Assembly (NCBI GenBank): GCA_002340985.1
Contig: DDNC01000023.1
Span: forward strand, 601 to 64,600
Source of the DNA: Firmicutes bacterium UBA2530
GTDB taxonomy: Bacteria; Bacillota; Clostridia; Tissierellales; Sedimentibacteraceae
DNA length: 64,000 nucleotides
Reading direction: 5' to 3'
Positions 51,702 through 60,087 of the stretch are shown here, in pieces. How positions within the stretch are numbered: the stretch's first letter is position 1; the number at the start of each line of letters is the position of its first letter. A program made the translations under genes and the position numbers. Under the pieces are notes generated by a model. It ran no database searches. It was not told the origin of the DNA and saw nothing but the letters and a program-made list of their open reading frames with translations.

Positions 51702-52952
51702 TTATTTGTGTACTCTTTCTCTTCTTGCCAGCTTTGTAGGTTCAAGAGCAAGCTCATTACCTTGCAGCAGGCCTGCAACTCCTGTCAGAGGATCACTTTT
51801 CTTTCCTTGACATACGTCACATGTGCATTCAAGATCAGGAATATGAGGTTGAGTATATGTTGTAATAACGCCTTCGTAGTTTCTCAGTATTATTTTGTCT
51901 GCTGACTGTGAAATAACGTAGTTAGGCATTACAGGAATCTTTCCGCCGCCGCCCGGTGCATCAACAACAAATGTAGGTACAGCATAGCCTGATGTATGTC
52001 CTCTCAAGCTTTCCATTATTTCAATACCCTTTGCAACAGGTGTTCTGAAATGTTCGATACCAAGTGAAAGGTCGCACTGATAAATGTAGTACGGTCTAAC
52101 TCTGTTTCTTACAAGCTTGTGAACTAAGTCTCTCATAATATGAGGACAATCATTAACTCCTCTTAATAATACTGACTGGTTTCCTAAAGGAATACCTGCA
52201 TCAGCAAGCTTTCTCAACGCTTCCATTGATTCAGGAGTAAATTCCTTCGGATGGTTGAAGTGAGTATTAAGCCATATCGGATGATATTTCTTAAGCATGT
52301 TAACCAAATCGTCAGTAATTCTCTGTGGACAAACAACAGGAGTTCTTGAACCCAGACGGATTATTTCAACGTGCGGTATTTCTCTCAGCTTTTTGATGAT
52401 ATATTCTAATTTTTCATCTGAAACAAGCAGACAGTCTCCGCCTGACAGCAATACGTCTCTTATAACAGGTGTATTTTTGATGTATTCAATACATTTATCA
52501 ATGTTTGTCATTGATACTTCATCATCGCATTGTCCCGCAAATCTTCTTCTTGTACAGTGTCTGCAATACATTGAGCACTGGTCTGTAATCAGGAAAAGAA
52601 CTCTGTCAGGATATCTGTGTGTTAAGCCCGGTGCTGGTGAATCTGTGTCCTCATGGAGAGGGTCAAGCATATCTGCATCGCTTACATGTGTTTCAACAAA
52701 CGTAGGAACAGCCTGCATTCTTATTGGATCTCTCGGGTCATCCTTATCCATGTGTGCTGCATAGTATGGAGTTATACCCATTCTGAATTTTTCAAGAACC
52801 TTTGCAATTCTCTCTTCTTCTTCTGCTGTGATGTTAATAATTTGCTTCAGCTGATCAACAGTATCAATTCTGTTTTCTACCTGCCACTTCCAGTCATCCC
52901 AATCTTCGGGTTTTACATCTTTCCAAAGTTCTATTTCGTTATAATAAGCCAC
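51702..52952 (-). CDS. kamA: lysine 2,3-aminomutase
   Basis: A 416-residue radical SAM and PLP enzyme converting L-lysine to L-beta-lysine, the first step of this fermentation. The radical SAM cysteines are in QCSMYCRHCTRRR (about residue 125-137), the SAM region in LLSGGDCLLVSDEKLEYI, and the PLP lysine region in VVDAPGGGGKIPVMPNYVIS (about 330-345). The C-terminal CTCDVCQGKK is the zinc-binding pair that joins subunits. The start is GTG at 52952 with GGAGGT seven bases before it; the protein then begins MAYYNEIELWKDVKPEDWDD. It lies 42 bases after kdd. All catalytic features are intact. Confidence 0.98.
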   Translation of the reverse strand: MAYYNEIELWKDVKPEDWDDWKWQVENRIDTVDQLKQIINITAEEEERIAKVLEKFRMGITPYYAAHMDKDDPRDPIRMQAVPTFVETHVSDADMLDPLHEDTDSPAPGLTHRYPDRVLFLITDQCSMYCRHCTRRRFAGQCDDEVSMTNIDKCIEYIKNTPVIRDVLLSGGDCLLVSDEKLEYIIKKLREIPHVEIIRLGSRTPVVCPQRITDDLVNMLKKYHPIWLNTHFNHPKEFTPESMEALRKLADAGIPLGNQSVLLRGVNDCPHIMRDLVHKLVRNRVRPYYIYQCDLSLGIEHFRTPVAKGIEIMESLRGHTSGYAVPTFVVDAPGGGGKIPVMPNYVISQSADKIILRNYEGVITTYTQPHIPDLECTCDVCQGKKSDPLTGVAGLLQGNELALEPTKLARRERVHK

Positions 52953-52994
52953 CTTATTACCTCCGTTAATATTTTTTATATATTCAATTAATAA

Positions 52995-54035
52995 TTAAGC
53001 GTACAATTCAGTATATAAATCTCTTAATTCTTTGCTTTCTCTCATTATCTGAAGAGCTGTGTCCGCATGTCCTTTTGTATAGCCGTTTCCTACTATCATG
53101 TTAACGTCTTTGCCAACACCTTCAGCGCCTAATGCTGCTTTTGTAAAGCTTGTTGCCATACTGAAGAAATATACTGTTCCTTCATCTTTTGTTGCAAGTA
53201 TTGCTGACATTTCACAGTTTGGTCTCGATACACAGCTTATTACGATATCGCATAATTTTCCGTCTGTCGCTTCCATTATTTTGTCATATACTTCTATTGC
53301 ATTTGTAGCGTCTCCTGCTATGCATACATCTGCCAAGCCAAGCTTTTCGATTGTATCAAGAGAGCTTTGTCTGTGTGCCCAGCAAATAACCTTTCCGCTT
53401 TTTCCTGCTTTTTTCTTAGCTTCATACAAGCACAGGATACCTGACTTTCCGGCTCCTCCAAGAACAAGAACAGTGTCTCCTTCTTTAACAAGCTTTATAG
53501 TCTGCGCCGGAGCTCCTGCTACGTCAAGAACTGAAAGTGCAAGATTTTCAGGTACATCTGACGGTAGCTTTGCATAAATTCCGCTTTCAAATAAAATTGC
53601 CTTTCCTTTAATATCAACCTGGTCAATATCTTTTCTTACTGTAACTATATCTTCTATTACTAATGGTGTTAAAGACAATGAAACCAGTGTGGCAATTTTA
53701 TCTCCAACTTTCAGGTCAGTTTTTCCTTCAAAAGCTGGTCCAACTTGCTCAACAGTTCCTATAAGCATTCCGCCTGAACCTGTAACCGGGTTCTGATGCT
53801 TTCCTCTTTCAGCAACAATTCCCTTCATTATTTCTTTAATCTTTTCTACATCTCCACCAGCCTGATCGCTTATCTGAGTGAAGCTTGCTGAGTCAACATT
53901 TAAAGTTTGTACATTTATCAATATTTCGTTGTCGTAAATTTCCATTGTGTTATCTACTTTAAGTGCCGGCTGTGGCAATACACCCTTCGGTTCAATTACT
54001 CTGTGAGTTCCGTATGGATTTCCTTTTTTAAACAT
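52995..54035 (-). CDS. kdd: L-erythro-3,5-diaminohexanoate dehydrogenase
   Basis: NAD-dependent oxidative deaminase giving 3-keto-5-aminohexanoate, the third step of lysine fermentation. This 346-residue protein starts KGNPYGTHRVIEPKGVLPQP, contains SFTQISDQAGGDVEKIKEIM, and has a Rossmann core VLVLGGAGKSGILCLYEAKK (about 170). VISCVSRPNCEMSAILATKD and MIVGNGYTKGHADTALQIMR follow, all diagnostic of Kdd. AGGAGGAG precedes the ATG. It is the first gene of the kdd-kamA-kamB-kamC-kamD-kamE operon and lies about 75 bases downstream of a sigma54 promoter. The following steps (kce, kal) are not encoded in this window. Confidence 0.97.
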   Translation of the reverse strand: MFKKGNPYGTHRVIEPKGVLPQPALKVDNTMEIYDNEILINVQTLNVDSASFTQISDQAGGDVEKIKEIMKGIVAERGKHQNPVTGSGGMLIGTVEQVGPAFEGKTDLKVGDKIATLVSLSLTPLVIEDIVTVRKDIDQVDIKGKAILFESGIYAKLPSDVPENLALSVLDVAGAPAQTIKLVKEGDTVLVLGGAGKSGILCLYEAKKKAGKSGKVICWAHRQSSLDTIEKLGLADVCIAGDATNAIEVYDKIMEATDGKLCDIVISCVSRPNCEMSAILATKDEGTVYFFSMATSFTKAALGAEGVGKDVNMIVGNGYTKGHADTALQIMRESKELRDLYTELYA

Positions 54036-54106
54036 AGCTCCTCCTGAAAATTAATTTCTTAATTTAGTATAGTGAAATTTAGAATATAAATATTCGCATT
54101 TATATA

Positions 54107-54124
54107 GTGCAATTATTATGCCAA
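54107..54124 (-). promoter_or_regulatory. sigma54 (-24/-12) promoter of the kdd-kam operon
   Basis: Minus strand TTGGCATAATAATTGCAC: GG (54122-54121) and GC (54110-54109) are ten bases apart, and the -12 half TTGCA is a perfect match. Confidence 0.87.
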
Positions 54125-54218
54125 CTTATAAAGAAAATTAAAATACCTGATTTTCAATGTTTAATATTATTTAACTGACAAAGTTTTCATTCAAGTGCCG
54201 AAAATTCAGCTTTTTGAT

Positions 54219-54237
54219 ATTGCCCTGATTGTGCAAT
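54219..54237. promoter_or_regulatory. candidate enhancer dyad upstream of kdd
   Basis: ATTGC and GCAAT separated by nine bases, about 95 bases upstream of the -24 element. The arms are short, so this is only a suggestion; it also overlaps the racemase promoter. Confidence 0.3.
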
Positions 54238-54248
54238 TCTGATATAAT
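54220..54248 (+). promoter_or_regulatory. putative sigmaA promoter of the glutamate racemase unit
   Basis: TTGCCC (54220-54225), 17-base spacer, TATAAT (54243-54248); the leader would be about 120 bases. Confidence 0.6.
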
Positions 54249-54373
54249 ATGATAACATCTTTTATTGATTAATATATTTAATGCAAATATAATATAATTA
54301 TAATACAACACAGATACAGCATGAAAATATTGTAGGACAATAATTTTAAATGATTAATAAGAAGGGATAATAA

Positions 54374-55180
54374 ATGGATAACAGACCAATAGGAATCTTC
54401 GATTCAGGAGTAGGCGGACTGACCGTAATGAGAGAGGTTATGGAGCAGCTTCCCTACGAAAATATAATATATCTGGGAGATACGGCCAGAATACCCTATG
54501 GCTCAAAGTCCGAACAGACCATAAGAAAATATGCCAATCAGTGCTCGTCATTCTTAAAGAGCAAGGATGTGAAAACAATTGTAATTGCCTGCAATACTGC
54601 CAGCTCCATAGCTCTTGAACACGTGCAAAAAAACTTTGACTTGCCCATTATCGGAGTTATTGACCCCGGTGCAAGAAGCGCGGCAGAGGCTACAGAAACC
54701 GGAAGAATAGGTGTAATAGGGACAATTGCAACAATAAACAGCAATGCCTACCAGGCAAAAATTATGGAATATCTCCACGACGCAGAGGTAATTGGAATAC
54801 CATGCCCACTGTTCGTACCCATTGTTGAGGAAGGCTGGGAATATTCCAACGTTGCCGAGCTTACGGCAGAAAAATATCTGGAGGAGCTTATAGAGCATGA
54901 GGTTGATACCCTTGTATTGGGCTGCACACACTACCCTATTTTGAGACACACCATAAAAAAGGTGGTTGGTTCAGGAGTTAAGCTTGTAAATCCGGCATTT
55001 GAAACTGCCAGAGATTTAAAAAAGCTTCTTGCGGAAAAAAATATGCTGAATGAAAATTACGGAAAAGCAAGATATGAATACTATGCAAGTGATGCACCTG
55101 AGCGACTCAGAAGAATAGGAGGTAATTTCCTGAAGAAGGAAATTGATAATCTCTATGAAATTGCAATAGATAACCTTTAA
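54374..55180 (+). CDS. murI: glutamate racemase
   Basis: Cofactor-independent racemase producing D-glutamate for peptidoglycan (268 residues). Family motifs are IGIFDSGVGGLTVMREVMEQ at the N-terminus, YLGDTARIPYGSKSE, the first catalytic cysteine in VIACNTASSIAL (about residue 73) and the second in LVLGCTHYPILR (about 184). GAAGGGAT lies before the ATG. It is divergent from the lysine operon, has its own promoter, and is followed 11 bases later by the DUF1934 gene. Confidence 0.97.
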   Translation: MDNRPIGIFDSGVGGLTVMREVMEQLPYENIIYLGDTARIPYGSKSEQTIRKYANQCSSFLKSKDVKTIVIACNTASSIALEHVQKNFDLPIIGVIDPGARSAAEATETGRIGVIGTIATINSNAYQAKIMEYLHDAEVIGIPCPLFVPIVEEGWEYSNVAELTAEKYLEELIEHEVDTLVLGCTHYPILRHTIKKVVGSGVKLVNPAFETARDLKKLLAEKNMLNENYGKARYEYYASDAPERLRRIGGNFLKKEIDNLYEIAIDNL

Positions 55181-55191
55181 AGGGGAATGAA

Positions 55192-55611
55192 ATGAACAAC
55201 ATTAAAATGAAAATTACCACAGTTCAAACAGTTGATGATGCGGGAAATGAGGATATAATAGAGCTTGTTACCGAGGCATCCATGGAGCATGAGCATGATT
55301 ATATAATAGTCAATTACGATGAAAGCGATATAACCGAAAGCAAGGGAACAAGAACCAGGCTTAAAATATACAAGAATCGGCTCATAGTAACAAAGGTTGG
55401 CACTCTTTCTTCAAGGATGGAATTTGAAGAAAGTAAAAGCTACAGCAATTTATATACAACGCCCTACGGAACCTTTGACCTAGATTTTAACACCATTGCA
55501 TATAAAAACGGACTGGATGAGCACGGTAAAGGTACTATCAGCATCGAATACAAAATTATTTTCAGCGGTTCAGAAGAAAGTTATAATAAGATGATTATTG
55601 ATATTTTTTAA
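55192..55611 (+). CDS. DUF1934 (YwiB-like) beta-barrel protein
   Basis: A 139-residue cytoplasmic protein of the DUF1934/YwiB family, which has a calycin-like beta-barrel fold and no assigned activity. The pattern of strands ending in YTTPYGTFDLDFNTIAYKNG and GTISIEYKIIFSGSEESYNK fits the family. AGGGGAA precedes the ATG. It is 11 bases downstream of murI, so is probably co-transcribed with it. Its neighbourhood with a cell-wall enzyme is common among Firmicutes but does not reveal the function. Confidence 0.82.
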   Translation: MNNIKMKITTVQTVDDAGNEDIIELVTEASMEHEHDYIIVNYDESDITESKGTRTRLKIYKNRLIVTKVGTLSSRMEFEESKSYSNLYTTPYGTFDLDFNTIAYKNGLDEHGKGTISIEYKIIFSGSEESYNKMIIDIF

Positions 55612-55650
55612 ACAATTGTAAGGGTTGTTTTAATAATCACGAACATTACA

Positions 55651-55685
55651 GCCTAAAATTCGGCATATGGTGCTGAATTTTAGGC
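55651..55685 (+). other. long hairpin next to the ribosome-binding site of the second activator gene
   Basis: GCCTAAAATTC and GAATTTTAGGC form a perfect 11-bp stem, extended by three more pairs around loop ATATGGT. It ends five bases before the GAGGAG of the following gene and has no T-run. It could be an operator, a translational control element or an inefficient terminator of the murI unit. Confidence 0.5.
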
Positions 55686-55699
55686 ACAAGAGGAGAAGC

Positions 55700-57103
55700 A
55701 TGGAGATTAAATATTTTGATGCACTTATACACGCCATAGATTTAATAAATGATGGAATTCACATAGTTGATGCTTCCGGCAAAATTGTTTACTACAATGT
55801 GGCTGCAAAGCAGCTTGATGAAATTGATGTCGACAAGGCCATTGGAAGACATATCCTGGAGGTTTACCCATCACTGACTTTTGAAACAAGTACTTTGTTA
55901 AGAGTTTTACGAACAGGTAAGCCTATTTACAATGTAGAGCAGAATTTTATCAACTACAAAGGCGATAAGCTGTCAACTCTTAACTCCACAATCCCTGTTT
56001 ATTATAATAATAAAATACTGGGCGCTCTGGAGGTTTCGAGAAACATCACAAAAGTGAGAGAGCTGTCGGAGAAAATAGTAAATCTTCAAAAAGAGCTTTA
56101 TGAAAGAAAAGAAAATGTCGACAAACCGTCAAAACCCATTGCTAAATTCAATTTCCTGGACATAATAGGTCAGAACAAGGAAATGCTCAAACTTAAGTCC
56201 CTTGGACTGAAGGCTGCCATGTCGGATTCTCCGGTGATGCTTGCTGGAAGTACAGGCACGGGAAAGGAGCTGTTTGTACAGTCAATACACAATTCCAGCA
56301 ACAGAAAACACAGGCCGTTTATAGCGCAGAACTGTGCGGCACTTCCTTCCAATCTTTTGGAAAGCATTCTTTTTGGTTCGGTAAAAGGAAGCTTTACCGG
56401 TGCTGAAAACAGGCCTGGCTTGTTCGAGCTTGCTAACGGAGGCACCTTGTTCCTTGATGAGGTGAATTCCATGCCGCTGGAACTTCAGACCAAGCTTCTG
56501 CGTGTGCTGCAGGACGGAAGAGTACGGCGTGTGGGTTCTTCTACAACAACTGATGTAGATGTGAGAATAATTTCTGCAATCAACACAGATATAAGCACTG
56601 TGGTTGAAACAAAGCAATTGAGGCAGGACTTATTTTTCCGATTAAATGTAATCACTTTTTTAATCCCGGATTTAGCAAAGAGAAAAGAAGATATTCCTTT
56701 GCTTGTGGAACATTTTATTAAAAAATATAATGACAAATGTAATAAATTTTTTACGGGAATTTCAAGAGATGTACTGGATATTTTCATGGAATACAGCTGG
56801 CCCGGAAATGTAAGAGAGCTTGAACATGCCATAGAAAGCGCGATATCTCTTTATGACGGTGAAATAATAAGAGAAGAGCATCTTCCATTTCAGTTCAAGA
56901 ATTATCACCCAAGCAATTCGGTGCTGGATACAAGCACCATACAGCCTCTGAGCATGGCAGTGGAAAAGGTCGAGAGAGAAATAATAATTTCTGCATTGGA
57001 GCAGACAGACTACAATATCGCAAAAGCGGCAAAGCTCATAAGCGTTCCGCGGCAAACACTGCAATACAAAATAAAAAAGCTTGATATAAGATGTATGCCC
57101 TAA
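55700..57103 (+). CDS. PAS-AAA+-Fis sigma54-dependent activator (probable regulator of lysine fermentation)
   Basis: A 467-residue enhancer-binding protein of the RocR/PrdR-like sort. The PAS domain (DGIHIVDASGKIVYYNVAAK, about residues 15-110) is followed by the AAA+ core with Walker A GSTGTGKEL (about 175), sigma54-contact loop GSFTGA, Walker B GGTLFLDEVNS and the Fis-type helix-turn-helix NIAKAAKLISVPRQTLQYKI at the end. The start at 55700 is set by GAGGAGAAG seven bases upstream. It lies 1.6 kb from the divergent sigma54 promoter of kdd-kamABCDE, making that operon the natural target. The signal may be lysine or a product, but is not visible. Confidence 0.92.
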   Translation: MEIKYFDALIHAIDLINDGIHIVDASGKIVYYNVAAKQLDEIDVDKAIGRHILEVYPSLTFETSTLLRVLRTGKPIYNVEQNFINYKGDKLSTLNSTIPVYYNNKILGALEVSRNITKVRELSEKIVNLQKELYERKENVDKPSKPIAKFNFLDIIGQNKEMLKLKSLGLKAAMSDSPVMLAGSTGTGKELFVQSIHNSSNRKHRPFIAQNCAALPSNLLESILFGSVKGSFTGAENRPGLFELANGGTLFLDEVNSMPLELQTKLLRVLQDGRVRRVGSSTTTDVDVRIISAINTDISTVVETKQLRQDLFFRLNVITFLIPDLAKRKEDIPLLVEHFIKKYNDKCNKFFTGISRDVLDIFMEYSWPGNVRELEHAIESAISLYDGEIIREEHLPFQFKNYHPSNSVLDTSTIQPLSMAVEKVEREIIISALEQTDYNIAKAAKLISVPRQTLQYKIKKLDIRCMP

Positions 57104-57105
57104 CC

Positions 57106-57137
57106 CCATTTTCCGGAGTATTTTTTCCGGAAAATGG
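57106..57137 (+). terminator. terminator after the second activator gene
   Basis: CCATTTTCCGG pairs with CCGGAAAATGG. The loop contains six T and only a weak tail follows, but the stem is perfect and starts three bases after the stop codon. Confidence 0.65.
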
Positions 57138-57174
57138 TCGGTAGGTCAACCGCAACGAGTTCCCAAAGTATGCG

Positions 57175-57202
57175 ACTTCGGAGGGATTGACCCCTCCGAA
57201 GT
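57175..57202 (-). terminator. hairpin at the end of the ger-spoIIR operon
   Basis: ACTTCGGAGGG and CCCTCCGAAGT form an 11-bp stem that begins at the spoIIR stop codon. The T-run is poor, so the assignment as a terminator is moderate. Confidence 0.6.
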
Positions 57203-57903
57203 TATTTTGCAAGAGACTCAGCGTAGATACGGCTTGTTTTATCTGAATCTATACCTGTATTTTCTATTTTTCCTTTTTCAATGAATTCAAATATTGCTGA
57301 TTTCAGCTTGATGTCTTCTATACCTCTCTTCATTTTTATTGCCTCAATTTCCTCCTGAGTTAAGATATCCTGCAGCCTTTTTTCCGTCTGAACATCAAAG
57401 ACAGGAGCCGCACTTTTATCCTTACCGAAATCCACAAAGCATAATGGCGGGAACATTACACACCACCAATTATTTCCCTGCGCGCTTCCTATTTCTATTC
57501 TTACAGCGTCATAGTACCCTTCAGGAAGTACAATATCATCATAAAGCTTGCGTGGAAATTTGAAATTCCCATAATATACATTTACATCATAATCATTGCC
57601 TTCCGCCCTTACCGTTGCCTCTGCTTCCTCTCTTATTTCATCGATTTTTTCTACAATCACTTTCTCGCTTACATTCTTTGAATACACATCCTCAAACTCC
57701 ATGTCAAACTTATTGATTATTTGGTTTCTTACCTTGTATTTCAACTGTTGGTCATAATCTGTATTCGAATTCGCAACAACATGAAGTCGTATAACCTTGT
57801 TGTTTATTCTTGCAATTCCCGCATATGCCTCAGCCGTATACGCAACAGTTATGGCGATAATTACAAGTATTACTGAAATAAAAATTTTTTTATGGTAACT
57901 CAT
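57202..57903 (-). CDS. spoIIR: stage II sporulation protein R
   Basis: SpoIIR is made in the forespore, secreted into the intermembrane space, and triggers SpoIIGA to process pro-sigmaE in the mother cell. This 233-residue homologue has one N-terminal export signal (FISVILVIIAITVAYTAEAY), then the family core VIRLHVVANSNTDYDQQLKY and the highly conserved NNWWCVMFPPLCFVDF (about residues 145-160). GGGAGGACAT precedes the ATG. It sits ten bases after the GerC-type gene, as last member of a germination operon. SpoIIR is normally under sigmaF; the shared transcript with ger genes is unusual. Confidence 0.95.
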   Translation of the reverse strand: MSYHKKIFISVILVIIAITVAYTAEAYAGIARINNKVIRLHVVANSNTDYDQQLKYKVRNQIINKFDMEFEDVYSKNVSEKVIVEKIDEIREEAEATVRAEGNDYDVNVYYGNFKFPRKLYDDIVLPEGYYDAVRIEIGSAQGNNWWCVMFPPLCFVDFGKDKSAAPVFDVQTEKRLQDILTQEEIEAIKMKRGIEDIKLKSAIFEFIEKGKIENTGIDSDKTSRIYAESLAK

Positions 57904-57913
57904 ATGTCCTCCC

Positions 57914-59011
57914 TTATTTTACTAATCCTGTGCTTCTTATGTCCACATTTACATGAACATTTATATTTGCCGCTTCAAATACCTCATCGTATTTACTTTC
58001 TATTTTGTCAAATTCTGTTTTATGATATTTAAACAAATCATTTTTTATTTTCAATAAATCTGCCCTGTATGTACCTTGCAGCTTATTTATTGTTTCAGAT
58101 GCAGCAGATGAAACTCTTTTCGCTGCCTCCTCCTTAATCTTTTTCATAAATTCCTTATCATTCAGACGATCATCACCCACTATAAAAGAATCTATGTAGC
58201 AGTACAGCGTAATGTAATAGTCCGCACTGAGGCTGTTCCCATTTAAATTTATATCCTTTGACATGCTTACATCAACGGCACCTAATGCAACTGTGGTATC
58301 ATCCACCTCAATATTTATATTTCGTATGTTTGCCCGTTTTGGATTTACTAAAAGCATTATTGCTTCGACCTCCATGGGCTCTAAAAATCCTACGAGCTCA
58401 TACTCCTTGATAATTGCTGCCCTCTCGATTTTAAGGCTTTTTTCATTTACTTCAACAACAGGCACCATAGCATTGCCTGTCTGACCTAAATGCAGTATGG
58501 CTTCGTCAAATGTATAAATGTCCTGGTAGCTCTCCCTTTTAAGCTTAATGAGCATTTCACTTAAAAACCTTCCTACAATAGGGTCACTGGGTATTTCTGT
58601 CTTTATAATATCCTCAGCCTTACCTTTTGCAATGCAGATTTTAACCCTTCTGTTCATTTGAGGTGAGCGCTGTATTTCATCAAAAATCTTTTTCAGCGTT
58701 TCCGGGCTCCTGGCAGTATCCTCTCCTATAACTATGACCTGCATCAATCTGTCGGATATTGCCTTTTCCGAGTGTAGATAGCTTGTGCTGTAAAAGTCGG
58801 CAAAGTTTGTGCCTTCCTTCGTATATACCAGCCTCTGCTCTTCACTCCCTTCATTAATTTTTGGAATTTCCGAGGTGAAGGTCAGATTCTTCGGATTTTT
58901 GTCTATGCCAACAGCAAATAAATATTCTCTCTTATTTATTTCAACGCTGTCCCAGCACCCTGTCATCAGCAGTATAGTCAATATAATCAACAATATCTTT
59001 ATATTTCTCAC
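57914..59011 (-). CDS. gerAC: Ger(x)C-family germinant receptor lipoprotein
   Basis: The C subunit of a GerA-type germinant receptor in the spore inner membrane (365 residues). It is a lipoprotein: the hydrophobic signal ILLIILTILLMTGCWDS has a lipobox MTGC, and the typical WDSVEINKREYLFAVGIDKN follows. Domain 2/3 regions include RSPQMNRRVKICIAKGKAED and DPIVGRFLSEML. The start is GTG at 59011, placed by AGGAGGG and by overlap with the gerAB stop (TAGTG); an earlier in-frame ATG would add 27 non-signal residues. It is followed ten bases later by spoIIR. Confidence 0.93.
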   Translation of the reverse strand: MRNIKILLIILTILLMTGCWDSVEINKREYLFAVGIDKNPKNLTFTSEIPKINEGSEEQRLVYTKEGTNFADFYSTSYLHSEKAISDRLMQVIVIGEDTARSPETLKKIFDEIQRSPQMNRRVKICIAKGKAEDIIKTEIPSDPIVGRFLSEMLIKLKRESYQDIYTFDEAILHLGQTGNAMVPVVEVNEKSLKIERAAIIKEYELVGFLEPMEVEAIMLLVNPKRANIRNINIEVDDTTVALGAVDVSMSKDINLNGNSLSADYYITLYCYIDSFIVGDDRLNDKEFMKKIKEEAAKRVSSAASETINKLQGTYRADLLKIKNDLFKYHKTEFDKIESKYDEVFEAANINVHVNVDIRSTGLVK

Positions 59012-60087
59012 TACCTTTCCCTCCTTTTGTCTAACATAGATGCAGTAAGCGGAATCAGGTAATTTAATATACTTATTATTACTATGGGCCACTGTATATA
59101 TGGAAACATCATGTACATTCCCGGAAGAGCTGCGGCGGCCGTATACAAGATAGGTATCTGGATGTATATGAAATATCCGTTTTCCCTTGTTTTAAATGTC
59201 TCCTGCATAGCCAGATTTGTAAAATATGCAATAATGCATATACATGTGAATGTTACTATTATTTGAAAGCACAGACCCACAATTTCAGTGCTCTCAAAGA
59301 AAAACCCGGGAATATTCACAAATTTCATAACAGAAATAAAAGGCCACACAAGATGTACAGCTTCCTTCATTCCGAACTTCACCACAATAAGCAGGTAGCA
59401 TGCTATATACAAAACTGAGCTTATAATAATAAATCTTCGGTTTATGGTTATGTTCTTTTCTTTTGCAGATACTCGGCTGTTGGAAAAAAGCAATATGGAG
59501 AATCCGAAAAAGCCAAGCATCGCACCGGGCACTGTCTTCACTATCGCCTGAACATCTGCCGGAAACACAGGCAACATGTTTGAATAATCGGCATAATATG
59601 TTGAAAATATTATTATAAAAAGGTACGGCACCAGAGATGTAAGTATTGCAATACTTGCAATATTTGCAATAGGCTGTATTCCTTTTTTTGCTGCATATGC
59701 CGATGTAATAAGAATCACAATTATAATAACGTTCAAAGGAGTTTTAAAAAGCATCATAAGCTTTATTTGCTCGGAAAAATCCTTCATCAATATGCTGTTG
59801 ACTGTCAGAAACATAAGTATGTAGTAAATGCCCGCAATTTTTGATATATATTTCGGAAAAACCCTTTCACCTATACCTATTATTGTATCCTCACCGTATT
59901 TTTTCAGGACCCTGTTAACAGGCTTCAGGGCAAAGTAAATAATTATGGCTGCAAGAACAATTGATATCCATCCAACAGGTCCGTCTATTTCATATAGAAG
60001 CAACGGCATGAGTATTGACTGAAACGCAAATGATATCAGTATTAAAATTGATATATTCTGATATGGAGTAATATCCTGATTAAACAT
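59011..60087 (-). CDS. gerAB: GerAB-family spore germination permease
   Basis: The B subunit of a GerA-type receptor (358 residues), an APC-superfamily membrane protein with about ten segments that binds the germinant amino acid or sugar in related receptors. Characteristic stretches are FNQDITPYQNISILILISFA at the start, FPKYISKIAGIYYILMFLTV in the middle, and NYLIPLTASMLDKRRER at the end. The start at 60087 follows GGGGAAAG and slightly overlaps the gerAA 3' end; an ATG eight codons earlier is also possible. Gene order A-B-C is the standard one. The germinant cannot be deduced. Confidence 0.93.
   Translation of the reverse strand: MFNQDITPYQNISILILISFAFQSILMPLLLYEIDGPVGWISIVLAAIIIYFALKPVNRVLKKYGEDTIIGIGERVFPKYISKIAGIYYILMFLTVNSILMKDFSEQIKLMMLFKTPLNVIIIVILITSAYAAKKGIQPIANIASIAILTSLVPYLFIIIFSTYYADYSNMLPVFPADVQAIVKTVPGAMLGFFGFSILLFSNSRVSAKEKNITINRRFIIISSVLYIACYLLIVVKFGMKEAVHLVWPFISVMKFVNIPGFFFESTEIVGLCFQIIVTFTCICIIAYFTNLAMQETFKTRENGYFIYIQIPILYTAAAALPGMYMMFPYIQWPIVIISILNYLIPLTASMLDKRRER

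Noticed and set aside
54036..54373. A cobalamin riboswitch before the B12-dependent lysine operon
   Set aside because: No B12-box or the expected long structured leader is visible; the interval is explained by the sigma54 promoter and the divergent murI promoter.
54554..54949. A 131-codon frame antisense to murI
   Set aside because: Fully inside the glutamate racemase gene on the opposite strand; no independent support.
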